Of a stretch of DNA of 64,000 nucleotides, positions 1-8,821 are shown in pieces. Numbering within the stretch: position 1 is the stretch's first letter; each line of letters begins with the position of its first letter. The stretch spans positions 2,531,001 to 2,595,000 of the forward strand of contig NZ_CP061080.1 of the NCBI RefSeq assembly GCF_014495845.1. Direction: 5' to 3'. A model generated the notes under the pieces. It worked only from the letters and a program-made list of their open reading frames with translations. It did not search any database and was not told the origin of the DNA. The position numbers were made by a program, and so were the translations under genes. The DNA is from Aquibium microcysteis. GTDB lineage: Bacteria > Pseudomonadota > Alphaproteobacteria > Rhizobiales > Rhizobiaceae.

Positions 1-1
1 C

Positions 2-223
2 GCCCGGCGCGGGTTGTGGACAAGCGAGCCGGCGCGCGAGGAATTCCACCTGGAGACCGACGACCTCGAAGCGGCTCGCCAGGGCGTCTCCGCCTACGAG
101 AAGCATGCGCTGATCCCGCATGAGGCCTACCAGGCGCTCTATGCCGCCGGCGAGGCGCAGAAGATCTTCTCGGGGTACAAGGTCCACATCCTGTCGGGCT
201 CCGGCGTGATCAGCGATGTCTAG
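2..223 (+). CDS. C-terminal fragment of an unidentified conserved protein (5' end outside window)
   Basis: The frame is open from the left edge and ends with TAG at 221-223, so only the last 73 or so residues are visible. The fragment is acidic and ends in ILSGSGVISDV; I do not recognise a domain. It sits 22 bp upstream of the AAA ATPase start in the same orientation and is probably the preceding member of the same operon. A TTG at 14 could formally start a short frame, but the upstream codons are also open, so truncation by the window edge is the simpler reading. Confidence 0.6.
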   Translation, partial: ARRGLWTSEPAREEFHLETDDLEAARQGVSAYEKHALIPHEAYQALYAAGEAQKIFSGYKVHILSGSGVISDV

Positions 224-245
224 CCCGTAGGGAGAGGAGTGACGC

Positions 246-2153
246 ATGGACGCCGGCCTGACCACCATCACGGAACAGGACATCGAGAAGCATCGCGCCG
301 TCGCACAGTCGATGGTCACGCGTATCATCGTGCTGGAGGATGATGGCGGACGCTCGGCCACCGCGCTCGCCGGCACAGGCAGGCGTTTCGTATCGACCGT
401 CTCGACGGGTGCGACGCGCCGCACGCGCGAGGTCGAACTCTCCAAGACCATCGCGGCGCTGCGGCCCGGCGACCAGATGCTCTCCATCCCCCAGCATACG
501 CTGCTCTTCCGCGCCCGGCGCGGGCTGGAGGTGTCGCTCGCCATCGGCGACGTCTTCGCGAAGGCCTCCGACCTCGAAAGCCTGCAGGCGAAGAACCTTC
601 AGGCACCGCTGCAGGGCGAGGATGCGACCCGCTACCGGAAGCTGCTCTCGGCATCGGCCTATGTCGCTGCCTTCGCCTTCGCCTCCTACCTGCTGCAACT
701 GATCGACGGCGAGAGCGAGCCGGTGAACGATACCGCCGAGCCGGACTTCCTGTTCGACACCCAGCAGGATGCGCTGAAGTCGATGGTCTCGGGTCTCGAC
801 AGGGCCATCACCGGTGCGGCAGACGAGCAGGAAATGACGGCGCGCGCCCGCGCCTTCGCCCGCGAGGCGATCGAGGGACTGCTGGCCCGCAAGGCCCGGT
901 TCGACGGGCTGGGCGCCTTCGAGGACGCGCATATCCGGCTCGATTCCGACGATTTCACGCTCGACGGCTTCGATGTCACGCCGGGTCAGAAGCGCAAGCC
1001 GCTGTCGATGACGTTCAAGAAGCCGGAGGACATCGTCGGCAACCAGATCGCCAAGTACCAGGCGATGCGGCTGGCCCGGATGATCATGGCCTATGATTTC
1101 GACCGCCAGCTGAACCCTTTCGTGGAACTCGGCGGCTTCCTCTTCACTTTCATCGGCGACGGCGCCCCGGGCACCGGCAAGACCATGCTGATCCAGATGA
1201 CGGCCGGCCTGATCAACGACTACTGCCAGGTGGCCGGCTACCCCTTCCACTACGAGAATTTCGGCGTCGACCAGATCTCGTCCTATCAGGGCAAGTCGGG
1301 TCAGAACTGCCGGCAGTTCGTCAACAACGTCATCAACCCGCGCGCCATCGGCTTCGGTACCATCGACGACATCGACCAGGTCGCGGCCAAGCGCTCGGAC
1401 GACCGCGCCTCGGCCGGCCAGCACGAGATCACCGGCGTGCTGATGGCGGCCTTCGCGGGGGCCGAGACCGTGGTGCGCGGCAACTGCTCCTTCGGCATGT
1501 TTTCCAACTATCCCGAGAACGTCGACGACGCGCTGCGCCAGCGGGCTGGCGCCCGCTGGCTCGTCGACGGCCCGCAGACCCGCGACGACTACATCGACAT
1601 CTTCGTGCTGCTGGCCGGCAAGAACCACCAGATCCCGCTCGGCGACCACGCGCTCCTGCAGAACCAGTCGATCCGGAAGGCGATATCGGTCGCCTACGAG
1701 GAGCATTCGAAGCCGCAGGAGGAAGGCCTCCGCAAGGTCTGGGAGCGCTTCCTCGACCAGTTCGGCGAACCGCGCACGATGACCGACGTTGGCACCTATC
1801 TGCACCTGATCCGCGAAGCCGAGCCGCGTTTCACCGGCCGGGCCATCAAGAACGTCACCGACGCCATCAAGATGCGCGCCATGGACTTCGACCTTCCTGA
1901 CGAATGGTTCGCGACGCCCGACGCCTTCATGCACCGGCCCTACGACGAGAAGAAGGCGATGATCGAGGACCTGCGCGGCCCCTTCTCGATGGCCATGGTG
2001 ATGCAGGAGATCAACCGCTACGCCGACAGCGAGTTCCGCTACTCCGACCGCTCCGACGACACCGCCGTGTCAAAGATGGTGCGCGACGCGAAGCTGCGCG
2101 AGCGGGCGATCGGCGAGATCGAGGCGATGAAGGCGAAGGGTTTGTGGGGCTGA
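246..2153 (+). CDS. AAA+ family ATPase of unknown role
   Basis: A 635-residue protein with a strong ribosome site (GGGAGAGGAG, about 8 nt before ATG). The first ~280 residues match nothing I recognise. The AAA module starts near residue 300: Walker A GAPGTGKT at about 306-313 and a Walker B-like IGFGTIDDID near 368-377. ATP hydrolysis and remodelling of a partner are inferred from the family. It lies between an unidentified upstream gene and, after a 1.3 kb interruption, a DUF6638-like gene and a DUF2333 membrane-protein gene. I believe these are direct neighbours in related genomes, which would make this the motor of a membrane-linked complex. No peptidase, nuclease or metal-binding motif is evident. 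Confidence 0.85.
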   Translation: MDAGLTTITEQDIEKHRAVAQSMVTRIIVLEDDGGRSATALAGTGRRFVSTVSTGATRRTREVELSKTIAALRPGDQMLSIPQHTLLFRARRGLEVSLAIGDVFAKASDLESLQAKNLQAPLQGEDATRYRKLLSASAYVAAFAFASYLLQLIDGESEPVNDTAEPDFLFDTQQDALKSMVSGLDRAITGAADEQEMTARARAFAREAIEGLLARKARFDGLGAFEDAHIRLDSDDFTLDGFDVTPGQKRKPLSMTFKKPEDIVGNQIAKYQAMRLARMIMAYDFDRQLNPFVELGGFLFTFIGDGAPGTGKTMLIQMTAGLINDYCQVAGYPFHYENFGVDQISSYQGKSGQNCRQFVNNVINPRAIGFGTIDDIDQVAAKRSDDRASAGQHEITGVLMAAFAGAETVVRGNCSFGMFSNYPENVDDALRQRAGARWLVDGPQTRDDYIDIFVLLAGKNHQIPLGDHALLQNQSIRKAISVAYEEHSKPQEEGLRKVWERFLDQFGEPRTMTDVGTYLHLIREAEPRFTGRAIKNVTDAIKMRAMDFDLPDEWFATPDAFMHRPYDEKKAMIEDLRGPFSMAMVMQEINRYADSEFRYSDRSDDTAVSKMVRDAKLRERAIGEIEAMKAKGLWG

Positions 2154-2156
2154 CCT

Positions 2157-2212
2157 CCTTCTCCCCGTTCACGGGGAGAAGGTGCCCCGAAGGGGCGGAT
2201 GAGGGGCGGCGC
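2157..2212. repeat. Left arm of inverted palindromic repeat pair
   Basis: The arm begins three bases after the ATPase stop codon. It holds two hairpins: CCTTCTCCCCGT/ACGGGGAGAAGG around a 2-nt centre, and GCCCC-GAA-GGGGC. The whole 56-bp unit recurs in inverted orientation at 2637-2690. This is the Mesorhizobium-type intergenic palindromic repeat family, recognised from memory. Confidence 0.85.
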
Positions 2213-2213
2213 A

Positions 2214-2624
2214 ATGCGTGGCGAGAACGCGAGGAGGACGAAGCGCGCCCGGTCTCTTCGGCAGGTCGAGAACGATGCGGAGGACGTGTCGTGGAACAAA
2301 CTGCGCGGGCGGCGGCTCCACGGCTGGAAGTTCGTCAGGCAATTGCCGATCGGACCGTACTACGCCGACTTTGCCTGCCGGCAGGCCAATCTGCTCGTCG
2401 AGGTCGACGGCAGCCAGCACGCTCGCCAGCCGCGGGACCGGTTTCGGAACGAAACGATGAATGCGAATGGGTGGTCGGTGCTGAGGGTGTGGCACGCCGA
2501 CGTGCTGCGTGAACGAGCGTTGGTCATCGATACGATCGGGGCGGCCGTCGAGGGGCGACTTCGCGAACGCATGGTCGGTCACGACGCAAGGTTCCTTCCG
2601 GCGGTTCGCGAGGTAGAGCCATGA
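2214..2624 (+). CDS. DUF559 / Vsr-like endonuclease domain protein
   Basis: About 136 residues. The conserved core is present in order: WNKLRGRRLHGWKFVRQ, PIGPYYADFAC, LLVEVDGSQH, then GWSVLRVWHADVL. These match the restriction-endonuclease-like fold of DUF559, with the D of YYADF and E-x-D of VEVDG as likely catalytic acids. I chose ATG 2214 because the earlier in-frame ATG at 2199 lies inside the palindromic repeat. The usual family substrate is not established. The gene has no partner methylase here, and its only associates are the flanking repeats. Confidence 0.8.
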   Translation: MRGENARRTKRARSLRQVENDAEDVSWNKLRGRRLHGWKFVRQLPIGPYYADFACRQANLLVEVDGSQHARQPRDRFRNETMNANGWSVLRVWHADVLRERALVIDTIGAAVEGRLRERMVGHDARFLPAVREVEP

Positions 2625-2636
2625 CCGAAAACCTTC

Positions 2637-2690
2637 GCGCCGCCCCTCATCCGCCCTTCGGGCACCTTCTCCCCGTGAACGGGGAGAAGG
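2637..2690. repeat. Right arm of inverted palindromic repeat pair
   Basis: Inverted copy of the 2157-2212 arm. It differs mainly in the small hairpin, which reads GCCC-TTC-GGGC here (five base pairs reduced to four). One base is missing from each side of the stem, so the hairpin is preserved. That paired change suggests selection on secondary structure rather than random drift. Confidence 0.85.
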
Positions 2691-2774
2691 GGAGTTCGGC
2701 GGGCGCGGATCGCGATTGTAAACGCCGATCCGCGGCCCTAGATTCTGGCGTGGCTGGCTAGAAAGGGCAGTGAG

Positions 2775-3029
2775 ATGCGTGAAGTCGGAACGCTGGAAGC
2801 GCGCAACTCGCTCAGCGCCCTCCTGGAACGCGTCGAGAAGGGCGAGGAGATCACCATCACGCGGCACGGCAAGCCGGTCGCGCGGCTGGTCCCGCCTGCG
2901 CGGTCCGAAGAGCAGAAGGCCAAGGCAAGAGAGGTGGTCGCGGCGATCATGGAGATGCGTAAAGAAGTGAAACCCGATCCCGACGGACTGACGATTCGCG
3001 ATTACATCGAGATGGGCCGTCGCTGTTGA
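2775..3029 (+). CDS. Phd/YefM-type antitoxin (VapB role)
   Basis: 84 residues. The N-terminal half is a typical prevent-host-death fold: REVGTLEARNSLSALLERVE, then GEEITITRHGKPVARLVP. The C-terminal half is charged and probably wraps the toxin. The stop codon overlaps the start of the downstream PIN toxin gene by 4 bp (TTGA), the usual coupling for toxin-antitoxin pairs. It would neutralise the toxin and repress its own promoter (family knowledge). The pair lies inside the interrupted ATPase operon. Confidence 0.9.
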   Translation: MREVGTLEARNSLSALLERVEKGEEITITRHGKPVARLVPPARSEEQKAKAREVVAAIMEMRKEVKPDPDGLTIRDYIEMGRRC

Positions 3030-3433
3030 CCATCGTCGTGGACTCCTCCATCGCTTTGGCTTGGTTCCTGCCGGATGAGAACAGTCCTCTGGCGCTTGGT
3101 GTTCTGATGCAGGTGACCGAAAGCGGGGCCGTGGTGCCGCAGAACTTTCAAGTCGAGTTCGGAAACGCTCCGGTGGTGGCCGTCCACCGCAAGCGGATCG
3201 ACCGGGACGATCGGCGCAGGACATTCGAACGCATCTCGGATCTGGAACTGACGACCGATCGCGCAGGCGGTACCGCGCTGTGGACCGATACGGTCGAACT
3301 GGCCGATGAGCACGGGCTTACGCTCTACGACGGGCTCTACCTGGAACTCTCCCTCCGCACGGGACTGCCGCTGGCTACCCTCGACAAACGGCTCGCAAAG
3401 GCAGCGCTCGACGTCGGCCGGCTTCGCACATGA
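3026..3433 (+). CDS. vapC: PIN-domain ribonuclease toxin (VapC family)
   Basis: 135 residues, starting with TTG that overlaps the antitoxin stop. PIN acidic residues are in place: D6 (IVVDSS), E44 (QVEFGN), D102 (LYDGLYLELS) and D120 (ATLDKRL). These would bind Mg2+ for RNA cleavage. Length is normal for VapC and I see no frameshift, so the toxin is probably active. Family members usually cut tRNA or rRNA; the target here cannot be read from sequence. Confidence 0.88.
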   Translation: MTIVVDSSIALAWFLPDENSPLALGVLMQVTESGAVVPQNFQVEFGNAPVVAVHRKRIDRDDRRRTFERISDLELTTDRAGGTALWTDTVELADEHGLTLYDGLYLELSLRTGLPLATLDKRLAKAALDVGRLRT

Positions 3434-3452
3434 CAGGTTGGCGACATCCGAC

Positions 3453-4739
3453 ATGAACCTCCTCCGCGACTCGCAACTCATCTACGGCCGGCTCCTGACG
3501 GTCGAGGAGCCGCATCTGATCGCGCGCTACAACAAGGCGCTCATGGCCTTCGGGCTGGCGCCGACGAAGCTCGAGAGCTTCGAGATCGACCGCACCGGCT
3601 TTTCGCCGCAGGTGGCGGAGGAACTGGGCGATTACGGCTACCTCGACCCGAACGGGATCAACCGCCGCTTCATCGTTCTCACGCCGTCACAGATCGAACT
3701 CCCGGTCGTGCACACCGCATTCTCGAACACCTCGCAGCTGATGTTCGAGTTCCTCTCGCGAAACCGCCGCGCCATCGATGCGCTGACCATCAAGGACGTG
3801 ATCTACGGCGAGATCGAGGACAGCGTCGCCAGGGTGGACGACATCGAGGACCTGCTGTCGATCCACCAGGTCGAATTCAAGGTGCTGTCGGCCGAGGACG
3901 TGCTCGGCAAGGCCGCCGAACTCGGCCGGCTGGCCGACCGGCTGAAACGGGAGCCCGACGCATGGCGCGACAAGGCCATGCTCGAGCAGATGGTGGAGCT
4001 GGCGAAGCTCTGCGGCGACATCCGCGAGAATGCGCTCGTTCCCGACCAGGTGATCTTCCGCCACAACGCCTTCTGGACCAGCCATTTCGGCGGTCTCTAC
4101 GTCTTCGTCGACCCGGACGTGACGACGGTGATCTCGGATCCGTCGGCGCCAGGATTCCGCCGGTCACGCCCGTGGCAGGTCAGCTACCTGTCGATCCACG
4201 ACCCCGACAGCGTGTTCCAGTTCCTGCTCTCCACGGGGCGGCTCGACCTGCCGCGGGCATCATGGATCGAGACCTCGGGATATCTGGAGCATCGTGCCGA
4301 CATGGCGATCCGGACCCTCGTCTGTCGCAACGATCCCACGGTGGACCTGTCCCACGCCGACAAGGTCTGGCTGCAGACCTGGATTCACGGCCATGCCAAT
4401 CTCGTCAACAGCGACGGCGTGTTTCCCTTCCTTAACGCCATGAAGCGGCAGGTCGGGCGCACCGGACGCATCGATCTCGACGAAATCGAGCCCGCCCGTC
4501 GCTTCCTCGTGGTGCGCGCCAAGCCCGAACATCCGGATGCCTGGCTCACGAACATGCTGATCGCCGACTTCGTGCCCGACGACTTCATCTCGCGCTACGT
4601 CTTCAACAAGCAGGCCTTCTACAGGGACTACGAGACCTTCGAGCCTAACTGGCGACGCCACGTTGTGGAGATGCTGAAGACCGCCTATCTGTCCGACAAG
4701 GCCGGGCTTCGACGGAAGCTCTACGGACTGACGGACTAG
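3453..4739 (+). CDS. DUF6638-like conserved protein
   Basis: 428 residues, soluble, with no signal peptide or membrane segment. The assignment to DUF6638 is from memory of the N-terminus (MNLLRDSQLIYGRLLTVEEP) and is not certain. The central part has alternating charged helices (about 100-190), followed by a beta-rich half. It ends 9 bp before the DUF2333 gene with a good ribosome site between them, so the two are cotranscribed. It was probably adjacent to the AAA ATPase gene before the nuclease and toxin-antitoxin cassette arrived. Function unknown. Confidence 0.7.
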   Translation: MNLLRDSQLIYGRLLTVEEPHLIARYNKALMAFGLAPTKLESFEIDRTGFSPQVAEELGDYGYLDPNGINRRFIVLTPSQIELPVVHTAFSNTSQLMFEFLSRNRRAIDALTIKDVIYGEIEDSVARVDDIEDLLSIHQVEFKVLSAEDVLGKAAELGRLADRLKREPDAWRDKAMLEQMVELAKLCGDIRENALVPDQVIFRHNAFWTSHFGGLYVFVDPDVTTVISDPSAPGFRRSRPWQVSYLSIHDPDSVFQFLLSTGRLDLPRASWIETSGYLEHRADMAIRTLVCRNDPTVDLSHADKVWLQTWIHGHANLVNSDGVFPFLNAMKRQVGRTGRIDLDEIEPARRFLVVRAKPEHPDAWLTNMLIADFVPDDFISRYVFNKQAFYRDYETFEPNWRRHVVEMLKTAYLSDKAGLRRKLYGLTD

Positions 4740-4748
4740 GGGGAGAGT

Positions 4749-5873
4749 ATGCTGGATCCGATCATCGACTTCTTCTCGCGGGTCTTCCAGGCCATCGGCC
4801 GCGGCATCGGATGGGTCATCGGCATCATCCTGTGGCCCTTCCTGGCGGCCGGCCGCTGGTATGCGCGGCGCGGCTGGCTGATCAAGGGCCCGATCGGCAT
4901 CGCCCTCCTCGTCCTCTTCGGCCTCTACGCCAACTTCTTCTACCAGACGCAGCGCTGGGCCGGCTTCGATCCTGACTACGTCGACCCCTACCAGCTCGAC
5001 CAGCGCGCCGTGTCCGCCGGCGAGCAGATCACCGCCGGCGGCGCCGGCGATACGACGAGGACCTGCGGGCGCTCCGCCATCGCCGACGTGACCGCCGATC
5101 TGATCGACTTCAACGTGAACCAGAACGCCTGGATCTCGTCGATGCTGCTCTACAAGACCGGCTTGTTCGGCCTCGACTGGGACAGCACGCCCTTCTTCGA
5201 CAACGAGGCGTCCTTCCAGCGCGGAGTGAACCAGGCCATCCGCCGCACGACCGTCGAACTGGTCGACACGCTCGGCCGCGTGCGCGGCACGTCCCAGATC
5301 GATTCGAACCTGCAGGATGCCCGCGGCAACATGCAGTTCGACGAATCGACCTGGTACTTCGGCGTCAATCCCTTCGGCCCGAAGACGCCGACTCCCGCCT
5401 TCTACCGCTCCGCGATCCGCGACCTGCGGGCCTTCAACGAGCGCCTGGCCGCCTGCAACGCCGTCTTCGACGCGCGCGCCGACAATCTCATCCAGTTCCT
5501 CGACCGCATCGCCAACGACATCGGCTCCACATCGGCGATCCTGCGCGAGCGTTCCGAACTCTACAATCGCGGCTGGTTCGACGTGCGCGCCGACGATCGC
5601 TTCTGGTTCGCCTATGGCCAGCTCTACGGCTACTACGGCATTCTCCACGCCGCCGGCGCCGATTTCGAGGACGTCATCGCCCAGCGTTCCGTCAAGCCGC
5701 TCTGGGACGCGACGGAAGACCAGCTTCGATCCGCGCTTAGGATCCAGCCCTTCATCATCTCGAACGGAGACGAAGCCGGCTGGATCATGCCGACCCATCT
5801 GGCGACGATGGGCTTCTACGTGCTGCGCGTGCGCTCCAATCTCGTCGAGCTTCGCTCCGTCCTGGACCGGTGA
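4749..5873 (+). CDS. DUF2333 family membrane-anchored protein
   Basis: 374 residues, normal for the family. The N-terminus has two hydrophobic stretches: an amphipathic one around 10-35 (AIGRGIGWVIGIILWPFLAA) and a clear membrane segment at about 48-66 (IGIALLVLFGLYANFF). The remainder is a large domain, probably periplasmic, with the recognisable Q-R-W-A-G-F-D-P-D-Y-V-D-P-Y start. GGGGGAGAG precedes the ATG. It closes the operon that begins with the AAA ATPase, so it may be the membrane anchor of that system (inference). Confidence 0.85.
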   Translation: MLDPIIDFFSRVFQAIGRGIGWVIGIILWPFLAAGRWYARRGWLIKGPIGIALLVLFGLYANFFYQTQRWAGFDPDYVDPYQLDQRAVSAGEQITAGGAGDTTRTCGRSAIADVTADLIDFNVNQNAWISSMLLYKTGLFGLDWDSTPFFDNEASFQRGVNQAIRRTTVELVDTLGRVRGTSQIDSNLQDARGNMQFDESTWYFGVNPFGPKTPTPAFYRSAIRDLRAFNERLAACNAVFDARADNLIQFLDRIANDIGSTSAILRERSELYNRGWFDVRADDRFWFAYGQLYGYYGILHAAGADFEDVIAQRSVKPLWDATEDQLRSALRIQPFIISNGDEAGWIMPTHLATMGFYVLRVRSNLVELRSVLDR

Positions 5874-6038
5874 GGCACCGACGACCGGCCGGAGACGGAC
5901 GGAACCCCGGCCGCGGCCCCGGGACCGATCGCGTCGCATCCCCCGGAATGGGTCGTCCGGCATCTTGCCTTGGCGCGGGGGCAACAGCTACGATGACGCG
6001 ATATTGTTTTGCTTCATAACATTTCTGGAGGACATCTC

Positions 6039-6800
6039 ATGGACGCATCGGGTCAGGTCGCAATCGTCACCGGCGGCGGTTCGGGTCTCGGCGAGGCGAC
6101 GGCCCGCGCGCTGGCTGCGCGCGGCGCCAGGGTCGCCATCTTCGACGTCGGCATGGAGCGCGCCGAGAAGGTCGCGGCCGACATCGGCGGGATCGCCGTC
6201 AAGTGCGACGTCTCCAGCGCCGAGAGCGGCGAGGCCGCTTTCGCCACAGTGGTCGAGAAGCTCGGCTCGCCACGCATCCTGGTCAACTGCGCCGGCATCG
6301 CCATCGCGATGAAGACGACGAGCAAGGAAGGCGTTCACCCGCTCGACATGTTCAAGAAGGTCATCGAGGTGAACCTCGCCGGTACCTTCAACATGATCCG
6401 CCTGTTCGCCGGCCTGTGCGAGAAGTCCGAACCGCTGGAAGGTGGCGAGCGCGGCGTCATCGTCAACACCGCGTCGGTCGCCGCCTTCGACGGGCAGATC
6501 GGCCAGGCCGCCTATTCCGCCTCGAAGGGCGGCGTCGTCGGCATGACGCTTCCGATCGCCCGCGACCTGTCGCGCGCCGGCATCCGCGTCTGCACCATCG
6601 CGCCCGGCATCTTCAAGACGCCGATGCTCGCCGGCTTGCCGGAGGACGCGCAGCGTTCGCTCGGCCAGCAGGTCCCCTTCCCGTCCCGCCTCGGCGAGCC
6701 GGCGGAGTATGGCGCACTGGCCTGCCACATCGTCGAGAACCAGATGCTCAACGCCGAGACCATCCGTCTCGACGGCGCGATCCGCATGGCGCCGCGCTAG
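6039..6800 (+). CDS. SDR, 3-hydroxyacyl-CoA dehydrogenase type 2 (17beta-HSD10-like)
   Basis: 253 residues. NAD motif TGGGSGLG at 11-18, NCAG near 90, catalytic Tyr159/Lys163 (YSASK). The C-terminal pattern [15 protein letters not shown] and the insert around [10 protein letters not shown] are typical of HSD17B10, which oxidises 3-hydroxy(2-methyl)acyl-CoA. I chose ATG 6039 because CTGGAGGA lies 6 nt upstream; an earlier in-frame TTG at 6009 lacks such a site. The alpha-methylacyl-CoA racemase gene follows 10 bp later, so the pair probably serves branched-chain acyl-CoA oxidation. Confidence 0.88.
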   Translation: MDASGQVAIVTGGGSGLGEATARALAARGARVAIFDVGMERAEKVAADIGGIAVKCDVSSAESGEAAFATVVEKLGSPRILVNCAGIAIAMKTTSKEGVHPLDMFKKVIEVNLAGTFNMIRLFAGLCEKSEPLEGGERGVIVNTASVAAFDGQIGQAAYSASKGGVVGMTLPIARDLSRAGIRVCTIAPGIFKTPMLAGLPEDAQRSLGQQVPFPSRLGEPAEYGALACHIVENQMLNAETIRLDGAIRMAPR

Positions 6801-6810
6801 GCGCGCATTC

Positions 6811-7980
6811 ATGGGGGAGGAGGAACGGAAGGGGCCGCTCGCCGGTCTGAAGGTCATCGAGATGGCCGGCCTCGGCCCGGTGCCGCTCGCAGCCCTCATC
6901 CTGTCGGAGATGGGCGCCAGCGTCCTGCGCATCGACCGGCTGAAGGCTTCGCCCTCCTTCCTGAACCTTCCGCCGGAATTCGATCTCGACCGACACGGTC
7001 GCGATACTCTCCGGATCGACCTGAAGGCCCCGGAGGGGATCGCCCTTATGCACGATCTCGCCACCGGGGCCGACGTCCTGATCGAGGGTTTCCGGCCGGG
7101 GGTCATGGAGCGGCTCACGCTCGGCCCGGAGGAGATGCTGGCGACCAATCCCGGCCTCGTCTACGGCCGCATGACCGGCTTCGGACAGGAGGGGCCTCTT
7201 GCCCGGCGCGCCGGGCATGACCTGACCTATCTCGCCCTGACGGGCATGCTGCACGCCATCGGACCGCGGGACGGCAAGCCCGTTCCGCCGCTCAACCTCG
7301 TGGCCGACTACGGCGGCGGGACGATGTTCCTCATTGCCGGCGTGCTCGCCGCCCTCTTCGAGCGGTCGCGGTCGGGCCGCGGGCAGGTGGTCGACGCGGC
7401 CATGATCGACGGCGCCTCGACGCTGGGCACTCTTCCCTACGCCCTTCTGGCAGCAGGTCTGTGGCGTGACAGGCGCGGCTCGAACCTTCTCGACTCGGGC
7501 GCTCCCTTCTACGACACCTACCCGACCGCCGACGGGAAGCATGTCGCCGTGGCCTGTCTCGAGCCGCAGTTCTTTGCCGAGTTCGCCGCTCTGCTGCCTC
7601 TGGACGATCGCTTCGTCGCGGCGCAATACGACCCGCGTCTCTGGCCGGAGATGCGCTCTGCGATCGCCGAACGCCTGGCAGCGAGAACCCGGGACGAATG
7701 GTGGGAGATCTTCGCCGAGACGGATGCCTGCGTGGCGCCCGTGCTGTCGATGAAAGAGGCGCCCGAACATCCGCACAACGTCGCCCGCGGCACGTTCAGG
7801 CACGAAAGCAGGCTTGTCCGCGGGGCGCCGGCTCCGCGCTTTTCACGCACACCCTCCGCGCCCGCAGGGCCACCGGACCCGGCCGCACAGTCGAACCCGC
7901 TGCCGCCGGTGCTGCAAGCCTTCGGCATCGCGTCTGCCCGGGCCGAGGCCCTTGCCAGAAGCGGGTTGATCGCGGGATAA
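6811..7980 (+). CDS. Alpha-methylacyl-CoA racemase (CaiB/BaiF family)
   Basis: 389 residues. The start GLKVIEMAGLGPVPLAALIL is the racemase version of the family III CoA-transferase fold. The acid/base pair of mycobacterial MCR is conserved: His136 (AGHDLTYLAL) and Asp166 (NLVADYGGG), with the same 30-residue spacing. The enzyme would epimerise 2R/2S-methylacyl-CoA so that S-specific acyl-CoA dehydrogenases can act. It is coupled to the upstream HSD10-like SDR. Confidence 0.9.
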   Translation: MGEEERKGPLAGLKVIEMAGLGPVPLAALILSEMGASVLRIDRLKASPSFLNLPPEFDLDRHGRDTLRIDLKAPEGIALMHDLATGADVLIEGFRPGVMERLTLGPEEMLATNPGLVYGRMTGFGQEGPLARRAGHDLTYLALTGMLHAIGPRDGKPVPPLNLVADYGGGTMFLIAGVLAALFERSRSGRGQVVDAAMIDGASTLGTLPYALLAAGLWRDRRGSNLLDSGAPFYDTYPTADGKHVAVACLEPQFFAEFAALLPLDDRFVAAQYDPRLWPEMRSAIAERLAARTRDEWWEIFAETDACVAPVLSMKEAPEHPHNVARGTFRHESRLVRGAPAPRFSRTPSAPAGPPDPAAQSNPLPPVLQAFGIASARAEALARSGLIAG

Positions 7981-8056
7981 GGTGACCGAAACCATCCGCT
8001 TTTCGCGAACGCCGACGCGGCGGATGGACGGAAGCGATCGCGCGGGAGTTCGAAAC

Positions 8057-8821
8057 ATGACCGACGAGAAGAAGGACGTCCTGCGTCCCACCGATGCGGA
8101 GGCCGTGCGTCTCGGCCGCCGGCTGCTGCGGGCTTCGCGCTTCGGTGCCCTCGCCGTGCTCGAACCCGACACCGGCGCGCCGTCCGCCAGCCGCGTCGCG
8201 ACCGCTACCGATCCCGACGGGGCGCCGCTGATCCTCGTCTCCATGCTGTCGCCGCACACCGGAGCTCTTCTCGCAGACCCTCGGTGTTCGCTTCTGCTCG
8301 GAGAACCGGGCAAGGGTGACCCTCTCGCCCATCCGCGCATCACCCTGTCCTGCCTGGCGACGAGGCTCGACCGCGAGAGCGATGACGGTAGGCGGGCGCG
8401 CCGCCGCTACCTGAACCGCCATCCCAAGGCCGAACTCTACGTCGATTTCGCAGACTTCTCCTTCTTCCGGCTGGAGCCGCAGCGGGCCGGCCTGAACGGC
8501 GGGTTCGGAAAGGCCTATGCCTTGACCCGCGGCGATCTGCTGGTCGATCATTCCGCCATGGCCGATATCGCGGCGGCGGAGCAGGGTGCGATCGCCCATA
8601 TGAACAGCGATCACCGCGACGCCGTCGAACTCTACGCCCGTCACTTCGCCAGGGCCGGCGCGGGCAACTGGGTCATGACCGGCCTCGACGTCGACGGCTT
8701 CGACCTCGCCTGTGGCGATGATTCGCGTCGCGTCTTCTTCGACGAACCGCTGACCGGGGCGGCCGCGATGCGCCAGGCCCTCGTTTCGATGGCCCGGATC
8801 GCCCGCGAAAACATCGGATAG
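8057..8821 (+). CDS. HugZ-like heme utilisation protein (PNPOx barrel + DUF2470)
   Basis: 254 residues from ATG 8057, with GGGAG 8 nt upstream. An earlier in-frame GTG at 7982 is possible but has no clear site. Residues ~10-150 form a split barrel of the pyridoxamine-phosphate-oxidase class; ~170-250 is a DUF2470 domain with the signature AHMNSDH. The combination is that of HugZ/HutZ heme-degrading or heme-handling proteins. An 8-bp inverted repeat (CCATCCGC...GCGGATGG, 7992-8027) lies in the leader. Confidence 0.75.
   Translation: MTDEKKDVLRPTDAEAVRLGRRLLRASRFGALAVLEPDTGAPSASRVATATDPDGAPLILVSMLSPHTGALLADPRCSLLLGEPGKGDPLAHPRITLSCLATRLDRESDDGRRARRRYLNRHPKAELYVDFADFSFFRLEPQRAGLNGGFGKAYALTRGDLLVDHSAMADIAAAEQGAIAHMNSDHRDAVELYARHFARAGAGNWVMTGLDVDGFDLACGDDSRRVFFDEPLTGAAAMRQALVSMARIARENIG

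Larger units (their letters stand above)
2157..2690. mobile_element. Putative repeat-bounded DUF559 nuclease cassette
   Basis: Two near-identical inverted palindromic repeats (2157-2212 and 2637-2690) bracket a single DUF559-type nuclease gene. The arrangement resembles a miniature element with terminal inverted repeats, by analogy with REP sequences and their associated transposases. There is no transposase, and I cannot identify a target-site duplication. The left arm abuts the ATPase stop codon, as expected if insertion happened just outside the gene. Whether the unit moves as a block is inference. Confidence 0.45.

Noticed and set aside
210..1934. Long open frame opposite the AAA ATPase gene
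   Set aside because: Composition is typical of a shadow frame and there is no ribosome site; the sense frame has Walker motifs.
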